This document shows positions 1 to 5,698 of a stretch of 12,929 nt of DNA, one piece after another. The stretch is from an uncultured beta proteobacterium (GTDB taxonomy: Bacteria > Pseudomonadota > Gammaproteobacteria > Burkholderiales > Burkholderiaceae_C). A program made the position numbers and the translations under genes. Under the pieces are notes generated by a model that saw only the letters and a list, made by a program, of their open reading frames with translations, did not search any database and was not told the origin of the DNA. Within the stretch, counting starts at the first letter, position 1, and the number at the start of each line of letters is the position of its first letter. The stretch lies in the NCBI GenBank assembly GCA_903920405.1, contig CAIXMC010000350.1, positions 1 to 12,929 on the forward strand, written 5' to 3'.

Positions 1-1
1 C

Positions 2-415
2 ACCGACTGTGGCTTCAACGTGCAAACCACCAGCGGCACTACCGTGTACAGTGAAATGGCCAGCTTGTGGTATGACACCTTGGGCAACAAAGCATATTAC
101 GATACAAGCGGTCATGGCCCACAAACTGGTTGGGGTTTGACAAATACTGGCGATTTTCAGAATGTGCAGTCCTACGTCTACTGGTCCGGTACGGAGTACG
201 CGCCTGTTCCCTATATCGCGTGGCTCTTCCTTACCCTCAATGGCTTCCAGGATGCCTACTTCAAGCTCAGCCAGTTTTATGCGTTAGCTGTTCGCCCTGG
301 AGATGTGGCTGCCGCTTCGGTGCCTGAACCAGAAACGCTGTTATTGGCCTTCACAGCGCTTGCAGGTCTTGGGTTTGTCCGTCGGCGGCAGACAGTGGGG
401 GCTTTGGCTATTTGA
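2..415 (+). CDS. DGR target protein, 5'-truncated, DUF1566-like variable domain with PEP-CTERM sorting signal
   Basis: This is the C-terminal part of a protein whose start lies left of the window; the frame is open from base 2. It has three visible parts: a segment typical of DUF1566/Lcl-like PEP-CTERM proteins (GLTNTGDFQNVQSY), a variable segment from YWSGTEYAP to QFYALAVRPG, and a tail with VPEPET (PEP codons at 323-331), a short hydrophobic stretch (LLLAFTALAGLGFV) and a RRR cluster before the stop. That tail is the classic PEP-CTERM signal, which directs proteins to exosortase for processing and attachment or release at the cell surface. The variable segment coincides with VR (163-302), and its differences from TR at 1065-1204 all fall on TR adenines. 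I infer that it is a surface-exposed binding protein diversified by the downstream retroelement. The ligand is unknown. The fold (C-type-lectin-like, as in other DGR targets) is inferred from family knowledge, not proven here. Confidence 0.88.
   Translation, partial: TDCGFNVQTTSGTTVYSEMASLWYDTLGNKAYYDTSGHGPQTGWGLTNTGDFQNVQSYVYWSGTEYAPVPYIAWLFLTLNGFQDAYFKLSQFYALAVRPGDVAAASVPEPETLLLAFTALAGLGFVRRRQTVGALAI
163..302 (+). repeat. DGR variable repeat (VR)
   Basis: This 140-bp segment aligns without gaps to 1065-1204. Mismatches are at 177, 206, 207, 212, 216, 224, 225, 230, 231, 236, 237, 245, 246, 251, 257, 260, 261, 266, 267 and 270. At every one the TR base is A. The VR bases are T (13), C (4) or G (3). 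The last 32 bp (271-302) are identical to TR and would contain the initiation-of-mutagenic-homology region. Downstream of 302 the copies diverge by a one-base indel (GGAGATG versus GGAGGATG). No clear cruciform of the kind seen after phage BPP-1 VR is visible. Confidence 0.97.
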
Positions 416-455
416 ACCCTTTGGACTTCTTTGGTATTTTTTGGTATTAGATGCT

Positions 456-479
456 GGGCGAAGCCCCAAAATTTTTTTT
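456..479 (+). terminator. Hairpin plus T-run between target gene and avd
   Basis: A short GC stem (GGGC 456-459 pairing with GCCC 463-466, loop GAA) is followed by AAAA and then eight T (472-479). This resembles a rho-independent terminator or attenuator. It lies after the target stop (413-415) and ends four bases before the avd ATG. The stem is only four base pairs, so it may be leaky. Confidence 0.45.
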
Positions 480-482
480 GTC

Positions 483-848
483 ATGGCGCGTTACGAGCAT
501 TTGCCCATTTACAAAGCTGCACTGGACTTGACGGTACATCTGGAAAAGCTGGTAGCTGGTTTTTCGCGCTACCACAAGTACACACTGGGCACAGAAATGC
601 GCGAGGGCAGCCGTGCATTGCTGATGCAAATCCTCAAAGCCAACAACGCACCCAACGCCAAACAGCGCTGTACCGAGTTGCTGGTTTTGCGTGACAAGGT
701 CGAAACGCTGCTGATGACCCTTCGCGTTGCCAAAGAAGTCAAGGCTTTTCAAAGTTTTCAAGGCTACCTATTTGTGATTGAACAGGTAGGATCGGTTGCC
801 AGACAGAACGAAGGTTGGCTTACGCATACCTCGCAAGCAAAAGCCTGA
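483..848 (+). CDS. avd: DGR accessory variability determinant (Avd), four-helix bundle
   Basis: A 121-residue, helix-rich basic protein beginning MARYEHLPIYKAALDLTVHL. In Avd and the related S23/bAvd family, an N-terminal helix (here HLPIYKAALDLTVHLEKLV) is followed by a conserved stretch like the one here (YHKYTLGTEMREGSRALL). The bulk is predicted as further amphipathic helices (RCTELLVLRDKVETLLMTLRVAKEV). Avd of phage BPP-1 forms a barrel-shaped pentamer that binds the RT and the TR RNA and is needed for mutagenic retrohoming. ATG 483 is the only sensible start in this frame and matches family length; no Shine-Dalgarno is visible because a T-run lies immediately upstream. Its position between target and TR is the canonical DGR order. 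Function is inferred from family and context. Confidence 0.9.
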   Translation: MARYEHLPIYKAALDLTVHLEKLVAGFSRYHKYTLGTEMREGSRALLMQILKANNAPNAKQRCTELLVLRDKVETLLMTLRVAKEVKAFQSFQGYLFVIEQVGSVARQNEGWLTHTSQAKA

Positions 849-1064
849 GAGGTATGCCCTATTGGGGGCCAGAAGGGTGGCAGCGTGCGGGTTTTGGCCT
901 GCCGATGCCGCTCGCGTGCCCAGTCTCATCATCGTGCGTCCACCCCGCCTGCAACCCCCGAAGCAGGCATATTTATTCAGGCGAGCGTACCCTACCCAGG
1001 GATCGCCCGCCGGTGGCCCCACACTGCATTGATTTGTTTTGGGTGGGGGAAGTGGGTGGATTTG

Positions 1065-1204
1065 TGTGCAGTCCTACGACTACTGGTCCGGTACGGAGTA
1101 CGCGCCTAATCCCAATAACGCGTGGAACTTCAATACCAACAATGGCAACCAGAATGCCAACAACAAGAACAACCAGTTTTATGCGTTAGCTGTTCGCCCT
1201 GGAG
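1065..1204 (+). repeat. DGR template repeat (TR)
   Basis: This is the invariant template for VR, in the same orientation as VR and RT. Read in the VR frame it encodes YWSGTEYAPNPNNAWNFNTN and further Asn-rich residues. There are 13 Asn codons of the AAY type, of which 12 differ in VR, plus one Asp codon changed to Val. I count about 41 adenines in the repeat, 20 of them altered in VR, and no C, G or T altered. AAY enrichment is the hallmark of DGR templates because A-mutagenesis of these codons gives wide amino-acid diversity without stop codons. The frame closes with a TGA just after the repeat, so TR is not itself a gene. Confidence 0.97.
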
Positions 1205-1205
1205 G
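1201..1205 (+). promoter_or_regulatory. Shine-Dalgarno of the RT gene, overlapping the TR 3' end
   Basis: GGAGG lies ten bases upstream of the RT ATG at 1216. Four of its five bases are the last bases of TR, so the template's end also serves as the ribosome binding site of the reverse transcriptase. Confidence 0.6.
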
Positions 1206-1215
1206 ATGATGCCCC

Positions 1216-2823
1216 ATGACACTGTTCTCATTGGAGAACCTTTACCAGCAATACATCTTGTGTCGCAAAAATAAACGCAATACGGTCAACGCCTTGCGTT
1301 TTGAAGCGCGGCAAGAGTTGAACCTGCTGGAACTGCAAGAAGCCTTGGTTTCTCGCAGTTATAAGCCAAATCGTTCTGTCTGTTTTTTTGTTAAACACCC
1401 CAAATTGCGAGAGGTATTTGCTGCCGATTTCTCTGACCGTGTGGTTCACCATATCCTGGTGAGCCACCTTGAAAAAACCTGGGAAAAGATTTTTATCCAT
1501 GACTCCTACGCCTGCCGCAAAGGCAAAGGGGTTCATGCGGGTGTGATGCGATTGCAGCAATTCATGCGCCAGGCAACAGCCAATGGCACCCGACCCGCGT
1601 GGTATTTGCAGCTTGACATTCACAATTACTTTATGAGCATCGACAAGCAGCGGCTGTTTGACATGCTGGCTGCCCGACTGAATTTGAAGCATGAAGAAGA
1701 CGCGCAGGCGCACTGGCTCACCCACACACTGGTGTTTCACGACTGCACCGTCGCCGCCCACATTAAGGGCGACCCCGCTCTGTTACACCGTTTGCCACCG
1801 CACAAAACCCTGTTTCACGCGCCCCCCGGCAAAGGCCTTCCCATTGGTAACTTGAATAGCCAGTTTTTTGCCAATGTCTATCTGAATGCGCTCGATCAGT
1901 TTGTGAAACACGAACTCAAATGCCAGTGGTATTTGCGCTATTGCGATGATTTTGTGCTGCTGGCCACATCGCTTGAGCAGCTACAGATTTTCAAGCAACG
2001 TATTGAAGTCTTTATTGCCGAGCAGCTTGATTTGTCTCTTAACCCAACACGTCTGCGGCTGCGCCCCATCAGCGACGGGGTGGATTTTCTGGGCTATATC
2101 GTTCGCCCCTTTCACCTGCTGGTGCGCCGCCGTGTGCTGGGACATTTGCACGAGGTTTTACAAAAGAGCCAGGCGGTGCTGGTGCATCCCCACGCAAACG
2201 GCACTGAGTACCGGTTTGATGTCGAAGAACTTGACACATTGCAGGCGAGTTTCTCATCGTACCTGGGGCATTTGCGTTACGCTGCCTGCCATCGGCTGAT
2301 TCAGAGCATTGGGGCGGCTCACCCGTGGCTCAAGGTGTATTTTGGACTGCGCCGAAAAACTTTACAACTCTTTCGGCGCGACAGGCTTCCCAAGCCCGGT
2401 GCTGTTCGCACAGTGCAGGCGCAATACCGGTATTGGCGTGAGGCGTTTCCTGACGATGTGATTTTGATTCAGGTGGGCGCGTTTTATGAGCGCTTGCAGT
2501 GGCCGGTGCGTCGAAATTCTTTACATGAGCAATCCGCGAATAAACAGGGTGTTGCTGGCTTGCGGCGCATGCGCTCCAATCGCCGAGGTGCTGTGGAAGG
2601 TTTTCCGCTTCATCAATTGCGCCGCCGTGTTGCAGCCTGGCTGGCAGCAGGTCAGAGCGTGCTGGTGGTTGCGCAAAGCCACACGGCGGGCGGAAGGTTG
2701 TTGCAGCGCCGACCCAAGGCGAGGTGGCGCGCCACCAGCACAAAGCTGTGTGGTGCTTTGAAATGCGCGACCGCTTGCAGCCTGATGTCAAGTTGGGCGA
2801 CGAACTCCAACTCAATATCATAG
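1216..2823 (+). CDS. DGR reverse transcriptase with C-terminal MutS domain-I-like extension
   Basis: A 535-residue protein. Residues 1 to about 390 are a DGR-type RT: palm motif LQLDI with catalytic Asp134, the GNLNSQ motif at 211-216 (DGR RTs carry SQ here where most RTs have SP), the YCDD active site at 242-245, and DFLGY at 290-294. The enzyme copies the TR RNA with adenine infidelity and, with Avd, drives TR-to-VR retrohoming. Residues about 403-504 resemble MutS domain I: YRYWREAFPDDVILIQVGAFYE matches the mismatch-recognition segment with the Phe-x-Glu signature (F423, E425), followed by a GFPLHQL motif at 462-468 and SVLVVAQ. Separate MutS-like (MSL) proteins are reported as DGR accessory factors; here the domain is fused. 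After about residue 505 the tail reads an Rpn gene out of frame, so the natural stop seems lost. The start is supported by GGAGG at 1201. Confidence 0.95.
   Translation: MTLFSLENLYQQYILCRKNKRNTVNALRFEARQELNLLELQEALVSRSYKPNRSVCFFVKHPKLREVFAADFSDRVVHHILVSHLEKTWEKIFIHDSYACRKGKGVHAGVMRLQQFMRQATANGTRPAWYLQLDIHNYFMSIDKQRLFDMLAARLNLKHEEDAQAHWLTHTLVFHDCTVAAHIKGDPALLHRLPPHKTLFHAPPGKGLPIGNLNSQFFANVYLNALDQFVKHELKCQWYLRYCDDFVLLATSLEQLQIFKQRIEVFIAEQLDLSLNPTRLRLRPISDGVDFLGYIVRPFHLLVRRRVLGHLHEVLQKSQAVLVHPHANGTEYRFDVEELDTLQASFSSYLGHLRYAACHRLIQSIGAAHPWLKVYFGLRRKTLQLFRRDRLPKPGAVRTVQAQYRYWREAFPDDVILIQVGAFYERLQWPVRRNSLHEQSANKQGVAGLRRMRSNRRGAVEGFPLHQLRRRVAAWLAAGQSVLVVAQSHTAGGRLLQRRPKARWRATSTKLCGALKCATACSLMSSWATNSNSIS
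1883..1931 (+). repeat. 49-bp direct repeat, copy 1 (inside RT)
   Basis: Encodes LNALDQFVKHELKCQWY, just upstream of the YCDD catalytic motif. An exact 49-base copy occurs at 3266-3314. Confidence 0.95.
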
Positions 2824-3245
2824 AGATGCGCAAAGCCGACCGGCTTAAGCTGGCATCACATGAGTTGGCTGATTTGTTAACATTTTTTGAACATTGGCAA
2901 GAGGAGACCACCATGAACCAAATGACATCTGCCCCGATACAGCAAGCCATGGCACAGCTCAGGGCATTGAGCGCTGATACGGCCACACGCCAAACCGCGT
3001 GGAATCGAGAACGTGCGCTGATCAGTGAAATCACCGAAAGACGCGCTGAGCGGGAAGAAGGCAGGCAAGAAGGCACGCTGGAAACCAAAATCACGATGCT
3101 GGAAAAACTGCTGTCTAAACGTTTTTCCCCACTGCCAGAAGGCACGCTGGAACGAATCAACAGGGCTACACCAGAGCAACTGGAACACTGGATATTGGCG
3201 GTGATTGACGCGCCTACGCTGGAGGCCGTGTTTGTTGAACACTGA
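2724..3245 (+). pseudogene. Rpn-family PD-(D/E)XK nuclease/putative transposase, 5'-truncated remnant
   Basis: The frame encodes VWCFEMRDR, then VKLGDELQLNIIEMRKADRL, then a basic/acidic coiled segment (ERRAEREEGRQEGTLE) and a C-terminal DUF4351-like end (LLSKRFSPLPEGTLERI, EQLEHWILAVIDAPTLEAVF). This is the usual C-terminal half of Rpn recombination-promoting nuclease/transposase proteins, which are about 300 residues. The N-terminal catalytic half is missing. The frame begins inside the 3' end of the RT gene and overlaps it by about 100 bases in another frame, so the RT appears joined to the middle of an rpn gene. The GTG at 2724 is only the first possible start in the open frame and probably not a real one. 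Confidence 0.75.
2913..3245 (+). CDS. Possible small protein from the internal start in the rpn remnant (RpnS-like)
   Basis: ATG 2913, in frame with the Rpn remnant, is preceded by a strong Shine-Dalgarno GAGGAG (2901-2906) at six-base spacing, better than most gene starts in this window. It would yield 110 residues (MNQMTSAPIQQAMAQ to the DUF4351-like end). Intragenic small proteins from the 3' part of rpn genes (RpnS) are known in E. coli to neutralise the full-length toxic nuclease. Only the internal start and family precedent support this. With no full-length partner in the window, it could be inactive or act on a paralogue elsewhere. Confidence 0.35.
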   Translation: MNQMTSAPIQQAMAQLRALSADTATRQTAWNRERALISEITERRAEREEGRQEGTLETKITMLEKLLSKRFSPLPEGTLERINRATPEQLEHWILAVIDAPTLEAVFVEH

Positions 3246-3265
3246 TGCTGGTGTTGTGCGGCATT

Positions 3266-3314
3266 TGAATGCGCTCGATCAGTTTGTGAAACACGAACTC
3301 AAATGCCAGTGGTA
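3266..3314 (+). repeat. 49-bp direct repeat, copy 2 (orphan RT fragment)
   Basis: Exact copy of 1883-1931 from inside the RT gene, lying 20 bases after the Rpn stop and two bases before the MITE-like element. Homology ends abruptly on both sides. Confidence 0.95.
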
Positions 3315-3316
3315 CT

Positions 3317-3454
3317 GTAACCGTTTAGACCCCATGTCAAATGCCGTCATTCCCGCGAAGGCGGGAATCCAGTGCATGTTGGTTTACCAGGGTACAAAGG
3401 CAGTCTGGATTCCCGCCTTCGCGGGAATGACGATGGTGGGGTCTAAACGGTTAC
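3317..3454. repeat. MITE-like element with nested inverted repeats containing two dRS3-type repeats
   Basis: A 138-bp element. The outer ends are perfect 18-bp inverted repeats (3317-3334 and 3437-3454; left end GTAACCGTTTAGACCCCA). Inside are perfect 28-bp inverted repeats (3345-3372 and 3405-3432), each containing ATTCCC-N8-GGGAAT, the consensus of dRS3 repeats described in Neisseria and seen in other betaproteobacteria. No open frame and no obvious target-site duplication. RNA from either strand would fold into a long hairpin, so it may terminate transcription between the DGR and hemE. Its right end overlaps the last 12 bases of hemE. Confidence 0.85.
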
Positions 3455-4552
3455 GTGATTGAGCTGTCGCATGTTTCGCGAGTGGTCATGCACCACTTGC
3501 ACCAACGTTGCCACATGCTCATGGGGCGTGTGTTCGTTGATGCCATGGCCCAAATTGAAAATGTGCGTCGCCCCCAAACCGCTGCCTGTGTGCGGTTGTC
3601 CAAAGGCGTTGAGCACCCGGATAGCCTCTTTTTCAATGTGTGCAGGCGGTGCAAACAAAACTGAGGGGTCAAGGTTGCCTTGGAGTGCTTTGCTGTCGCC
3701 TACACAGTGACGAGCACGGGTTAAATTGACGGTCCAATCTACACCCAGCACATCGCAATCCAGTGTTTTCATATCGTCCAGCCACAGACCGCCCCCTTTG
3801 GTAAACACCAGGCGTGGAATACGAACACCGTCAAATGTCGGGTGAAGTTGTGACAGCACGCGGCGGGTGTAGGCCAGGCTGAATTCCTGAAATGCACCAT
3901 CGGCCAGAACGCCGCCCCAACTGTCAAAAATCATCACAGCCTGAGCACCGGCTTCAATTTGTGAATTCAGGTAAAGCGCCACAGCATCAGCATTGATTTT
4001 CAAAAGCGTGTGCATCACATCTGGGCGGCTGTAGAGCATGGTTTTAACCAGACGGTAGTGGCTTGAACTTGCGCCCTCGACCATGTAACAAGCCAGCGTC
4101 CAGGGGCTGCCTGCAAAACCAATCAGCGGAACGCGCCCCTGAAGCGCTTTACGAATTGAGGTGATGGCCTCAAACACATAGCGCAGCTTGTTCATGTCAG
4201 GCACAGTCAGCCTGGCCACAGCGTCTTCATCTTGCACTGGATGGGCAAAACGGGGGCCTTCGCCAGGCGCAAACGACAAGCCCAGACCCATGGCATCGGG
4301 TACGGTCAAAATATCACTGAACACAATGGCAGCATCAAGTGCAAAGCGATCCACAGGCTGCAAGGTGACTTCGGTGGCGTAGTCAACGTTCGATGCCAGG
4401 CTCATGAAACTGCCCGCTTTGGCACGCATGGCGCGGTATTCGGGTAAAAAGCGCCCGGCTTGGCGCATCAGCCAAATGGGGGTGTAGTCAGTGGACTGTC
4501 GCAGGCAGGCACGCAGGAAGGTATCGTTTTGAAGGGGGGCAAAGCAGGTCAT
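3443..4552 (-). CDS. hemE: Uroporphyrinogen decarboxylase
   Basis: A 369-residue protein of normal family length. It decarboxylates the four acetate groups of uroporphyrinogen III to give coproporphyrinogen III, a cytosolic step of haem synthesis. Family signatures are the N-terminal [15 protein letters not shown] (26-40, substrate-carboxylate binding), FSDILT with the catalytic Asp80, [34 protein letters not shown] and a C-terminal FNLGHGI. ATG is at 4552-4550; a weak TATAAA lies just upstream on the minus strand, but the leader is very short. It lies downstream of argC in the same direction, separated by a predicted terminator, so it is probably transcribed independently. The last residues (VTV) and the stop are encoded by the inverted repeat of the adjacent MITE-like element, suggesting the original C-terminus was replaced. 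Confidence 0.97.
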   Translation of the reverse strand: MTCFAPLQNDTFLRACLRQSTDYTPIWLMRQAGRFLPEYRAMRAKAGSFMSLASNVDYATEVTLQPVDRFALDAAIVFSDILTVPDAMGLGLSFAPGEGPRFAHPVQDEDAVARLTVPDMNKLRYVFEAITSIRKALQGRVPLIGFAGSPWTLACYMVEGASSSHYRLVKTMLYSRPDVMHTLLKINADAVALYLNSQIEAGAQAVMIFDSWGGVLADGAFQEFSLAYTRRVLSQLHPTFDGVRIPRLVFTKGGGLWLDDMKTLDCDVLGVDWTVNLTRARHCVGDSKALQGNLDPSVLFAPPAHIEKEAIRVLNAFGQPHTGSGLGATHIFNLGHGINEHTPHEHVATLVQVVHDHSRNMRQLNHVTV

Positions 4553-4568
4553 GGGACAGTTTTATAGT

Positions 4569-4600
4569 AAAAAACAAAGGCCGCCCAACGACGCGGCGGG
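4569..4600 (-). terminator. Rho-independent terminator of argC
   Basis: On the minus strand a GC stem (GCCGC/GCGGC, plus-strand positions 4580-4584 and 4593-4597, eight-base loop) is followed by a run rich in T (plus-strand AAAAAACAAA at 4569-4578). It sits between the argC stop (4624) and the hemE start (4552). Confidence 0.6.
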
Positions 4601-4623
4601 AGGTGAATTCAAATGGGTCAGTC

Positions 4624-5550
4624 TCACATCGCACTCAGCATCAACTGCAAATTTTGCACGGCTGCACCACTGGCGCCTTTGCCCAAGTTATCCAGCCGCG
4701 CCACCAGCACGGCATGTTGGTCATCATCATTGCCAAAGACTCGCAATTCAAGTCGATTGGTGTTTGCCAGGGCCACACAGTCCTGCTTATTGTCAGGTGT
4801 AGGTGGCAGAACACTCACCCATTCGCAGCCTGCATAGTGCTGAGCCAAAACGTCATGCAAGTCTTGTCGATGCGGTTTTGTGGGCAGCCTGTCAAGATGC
4901 AGGGGCACTTGGACCAACATGCCTTGTTTGAAATTGCCCACGCTGGGCGTGAACAGTGGGCGGCATGTCAAACCGGTGTAGTGCATGATTTCTGGAATGT
5001 GCTTGTGTTGCAACCCCAAGCCATACAACTCAAACGCGGGGGCTTGTGATTGTTCGTAAGCCTCAATCATGGTTCTGCCTCCACCTGAATAGCCACTGAC
5101 GGCGTTCAGGCACAAAGGGTAATCTGCTGGAATCAACCCTGCATCCACGAGTGGGCGAATCAGCGCAATGGCCCCGGTAGCGTAGCAGCCTGGGTTGGCC
5201 ACCTTGCGCGCCGTCCGAATGGCCTGTGCCTGGCCTTTGCACAATTCAGGAAACCCATAGACCCAGCCGGGTGCGGTACGGTGGGCTGTAGAGGCATCGA
5301 TAATTTTGGGGCCAAATAGGCCTGTAACCCTTGACAGACGGTCGATCATAGCTACCGATTCAATAGCATCCTGGTCGTGCAGGCATAGCACCACCACATC
5401 TGCCTGCGCCATCAATTCCTGCTTGGCAGCGGCATCTTTGCGCAGTTCTGGCGCAATGCTGATGAGTTGAATGCCGGGCATGTTTTGCAAACGTTCCCGA
5501 ATTTGCAAACCGGTAGTGCCGGCTTCGCCATCAATGAATATTTTGTGCAT
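4624..5550 (-). CDS. argC: N-acetyl-gamma-glutamyl-phosphate reductase, type 2
   Basis: NADPH-dependent reduction of N-acetylglutamyl phosphate to the semialdehyde, the third step of arginine synthesis. The protein starts [17 protein letters not shown], a nucleotide-binding loop typical of the short (type 2) ArgC family. The catalytic cysteine is Cys122 in [10 protein letters not shown], and [10 protein letters not shown] and [10 protein letters not shown] are also family segments. From ATG 5550 the length is 308 residues, matching this family. The frame stays open upstream to 5700 (50 more residues), but that extension is not conserved in character and would overlap the sucC start, so I reject it. 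No strong Shine-Dalgarno is visible. It is divergent from sucC and is not part of an arg cluster here. Confidence 0.95.
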   Translation of the reverse strand: MHKIFIDGEAGTTGLQIRERLQNMPGIQLISIAPELRKDAAAKQELMAQADVVVLCLHDQDAIESVAMIDRLSRVTGLFGPKIIDASTAHRTAPGWVYGFPELCKGQAQAIRTARKVANPGCYATGAIALIRPLVDAGLIPADYPLCLNAVSGYSGGGRTMIEAYEQSQAPAFELYGLGLQHKHIPEIMHYTGLTCRPLFTPSVGNFKQGMLVQVPLHLDRLPTKPHRQDLHDVLAQHYAGCEWVSVLPPTPDNKQDCVALANTNRLELRVFGNDDDQHAVLVARLDNLGKGASGAAVQNLQLMLSAM

Positions 5551-5658
5551 GGGTGTGTTAATTTTTGTCAAGGGTGAAAGGGGGTGCTGAAAGTGTGCAG
5601 CATGATACAGTCCAGCGCCCGCACTGCATGGTGTCAAATTTTGCTTCATCTTGGTCGA

Positions 5659-5691
5659 TTGACTGGCCAGTTTCCCCATCGTTTTTATAAG
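5659..5691 (+). promoter_or_regulatory. Weak promoter-like signal upstream of sucC
   Basis: The 148-bp divergent gap between argC and sucC must hold promoters for both. TTGACT at 5659-5664 and TATAAG at 5686-5691 resemble sigma-70 boxes, but the 21-base spacing is too long and the second box is only eight bases before the ATG. Treat as tentative. Confidence 0.15.
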
Positions 5692-5698
5692 AGTTTTC

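Larger units (their letters stand above)
849..1215 (+). ncRNA. Probable DGR template RNA (avd-TR spacer, TR and TR-RT spacer)
   Basis: The stretch between the avd stop and the RT start holds no convincing protein gene. It consists of a 216-bp GC-rich spacer (849-1064), the TR (1065-1204) and an 11-base link to the RT. In characterised DGRs, an RNA spanning TR and flanking sequence is the template from which the RT makes adenine-mutagenised cDNA, and flanking sequence is needed for self-priming. The boundaries given are simply the intergenic limits. Confidence 0.45.

Noticed and set aside
885..1109. Small open frame across the avd-TR spacer sharing a C-terminal peptide with one at 130-327
   Set aside because: The shared peptide only reflects the VR/TR repeat read in the wrong frame; no ribosome binding site or family resemblance.
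2486..2761. A frameshift in the MutS-like part of the RT, since another frame is open here
   Set aside because: The RT frame itself carries MutS-like motifs continuously (VGAFYE, then RMRSNRRGA, GFPLHQL, SVLVVAQ), so no frameshift is needed; the other frame matches nothing I recognise.
3266..3314. A second variable repeat or template
   Set aside because: The repeat matches the RT coding sequence, not TR, and has no adenine-specific mismatches.
3345..3432. CRISPR repeats
   Set aside because: The two 28-bp units are inverted, not direct, and there is only one pair; it is a palindromic dRS3-type element.
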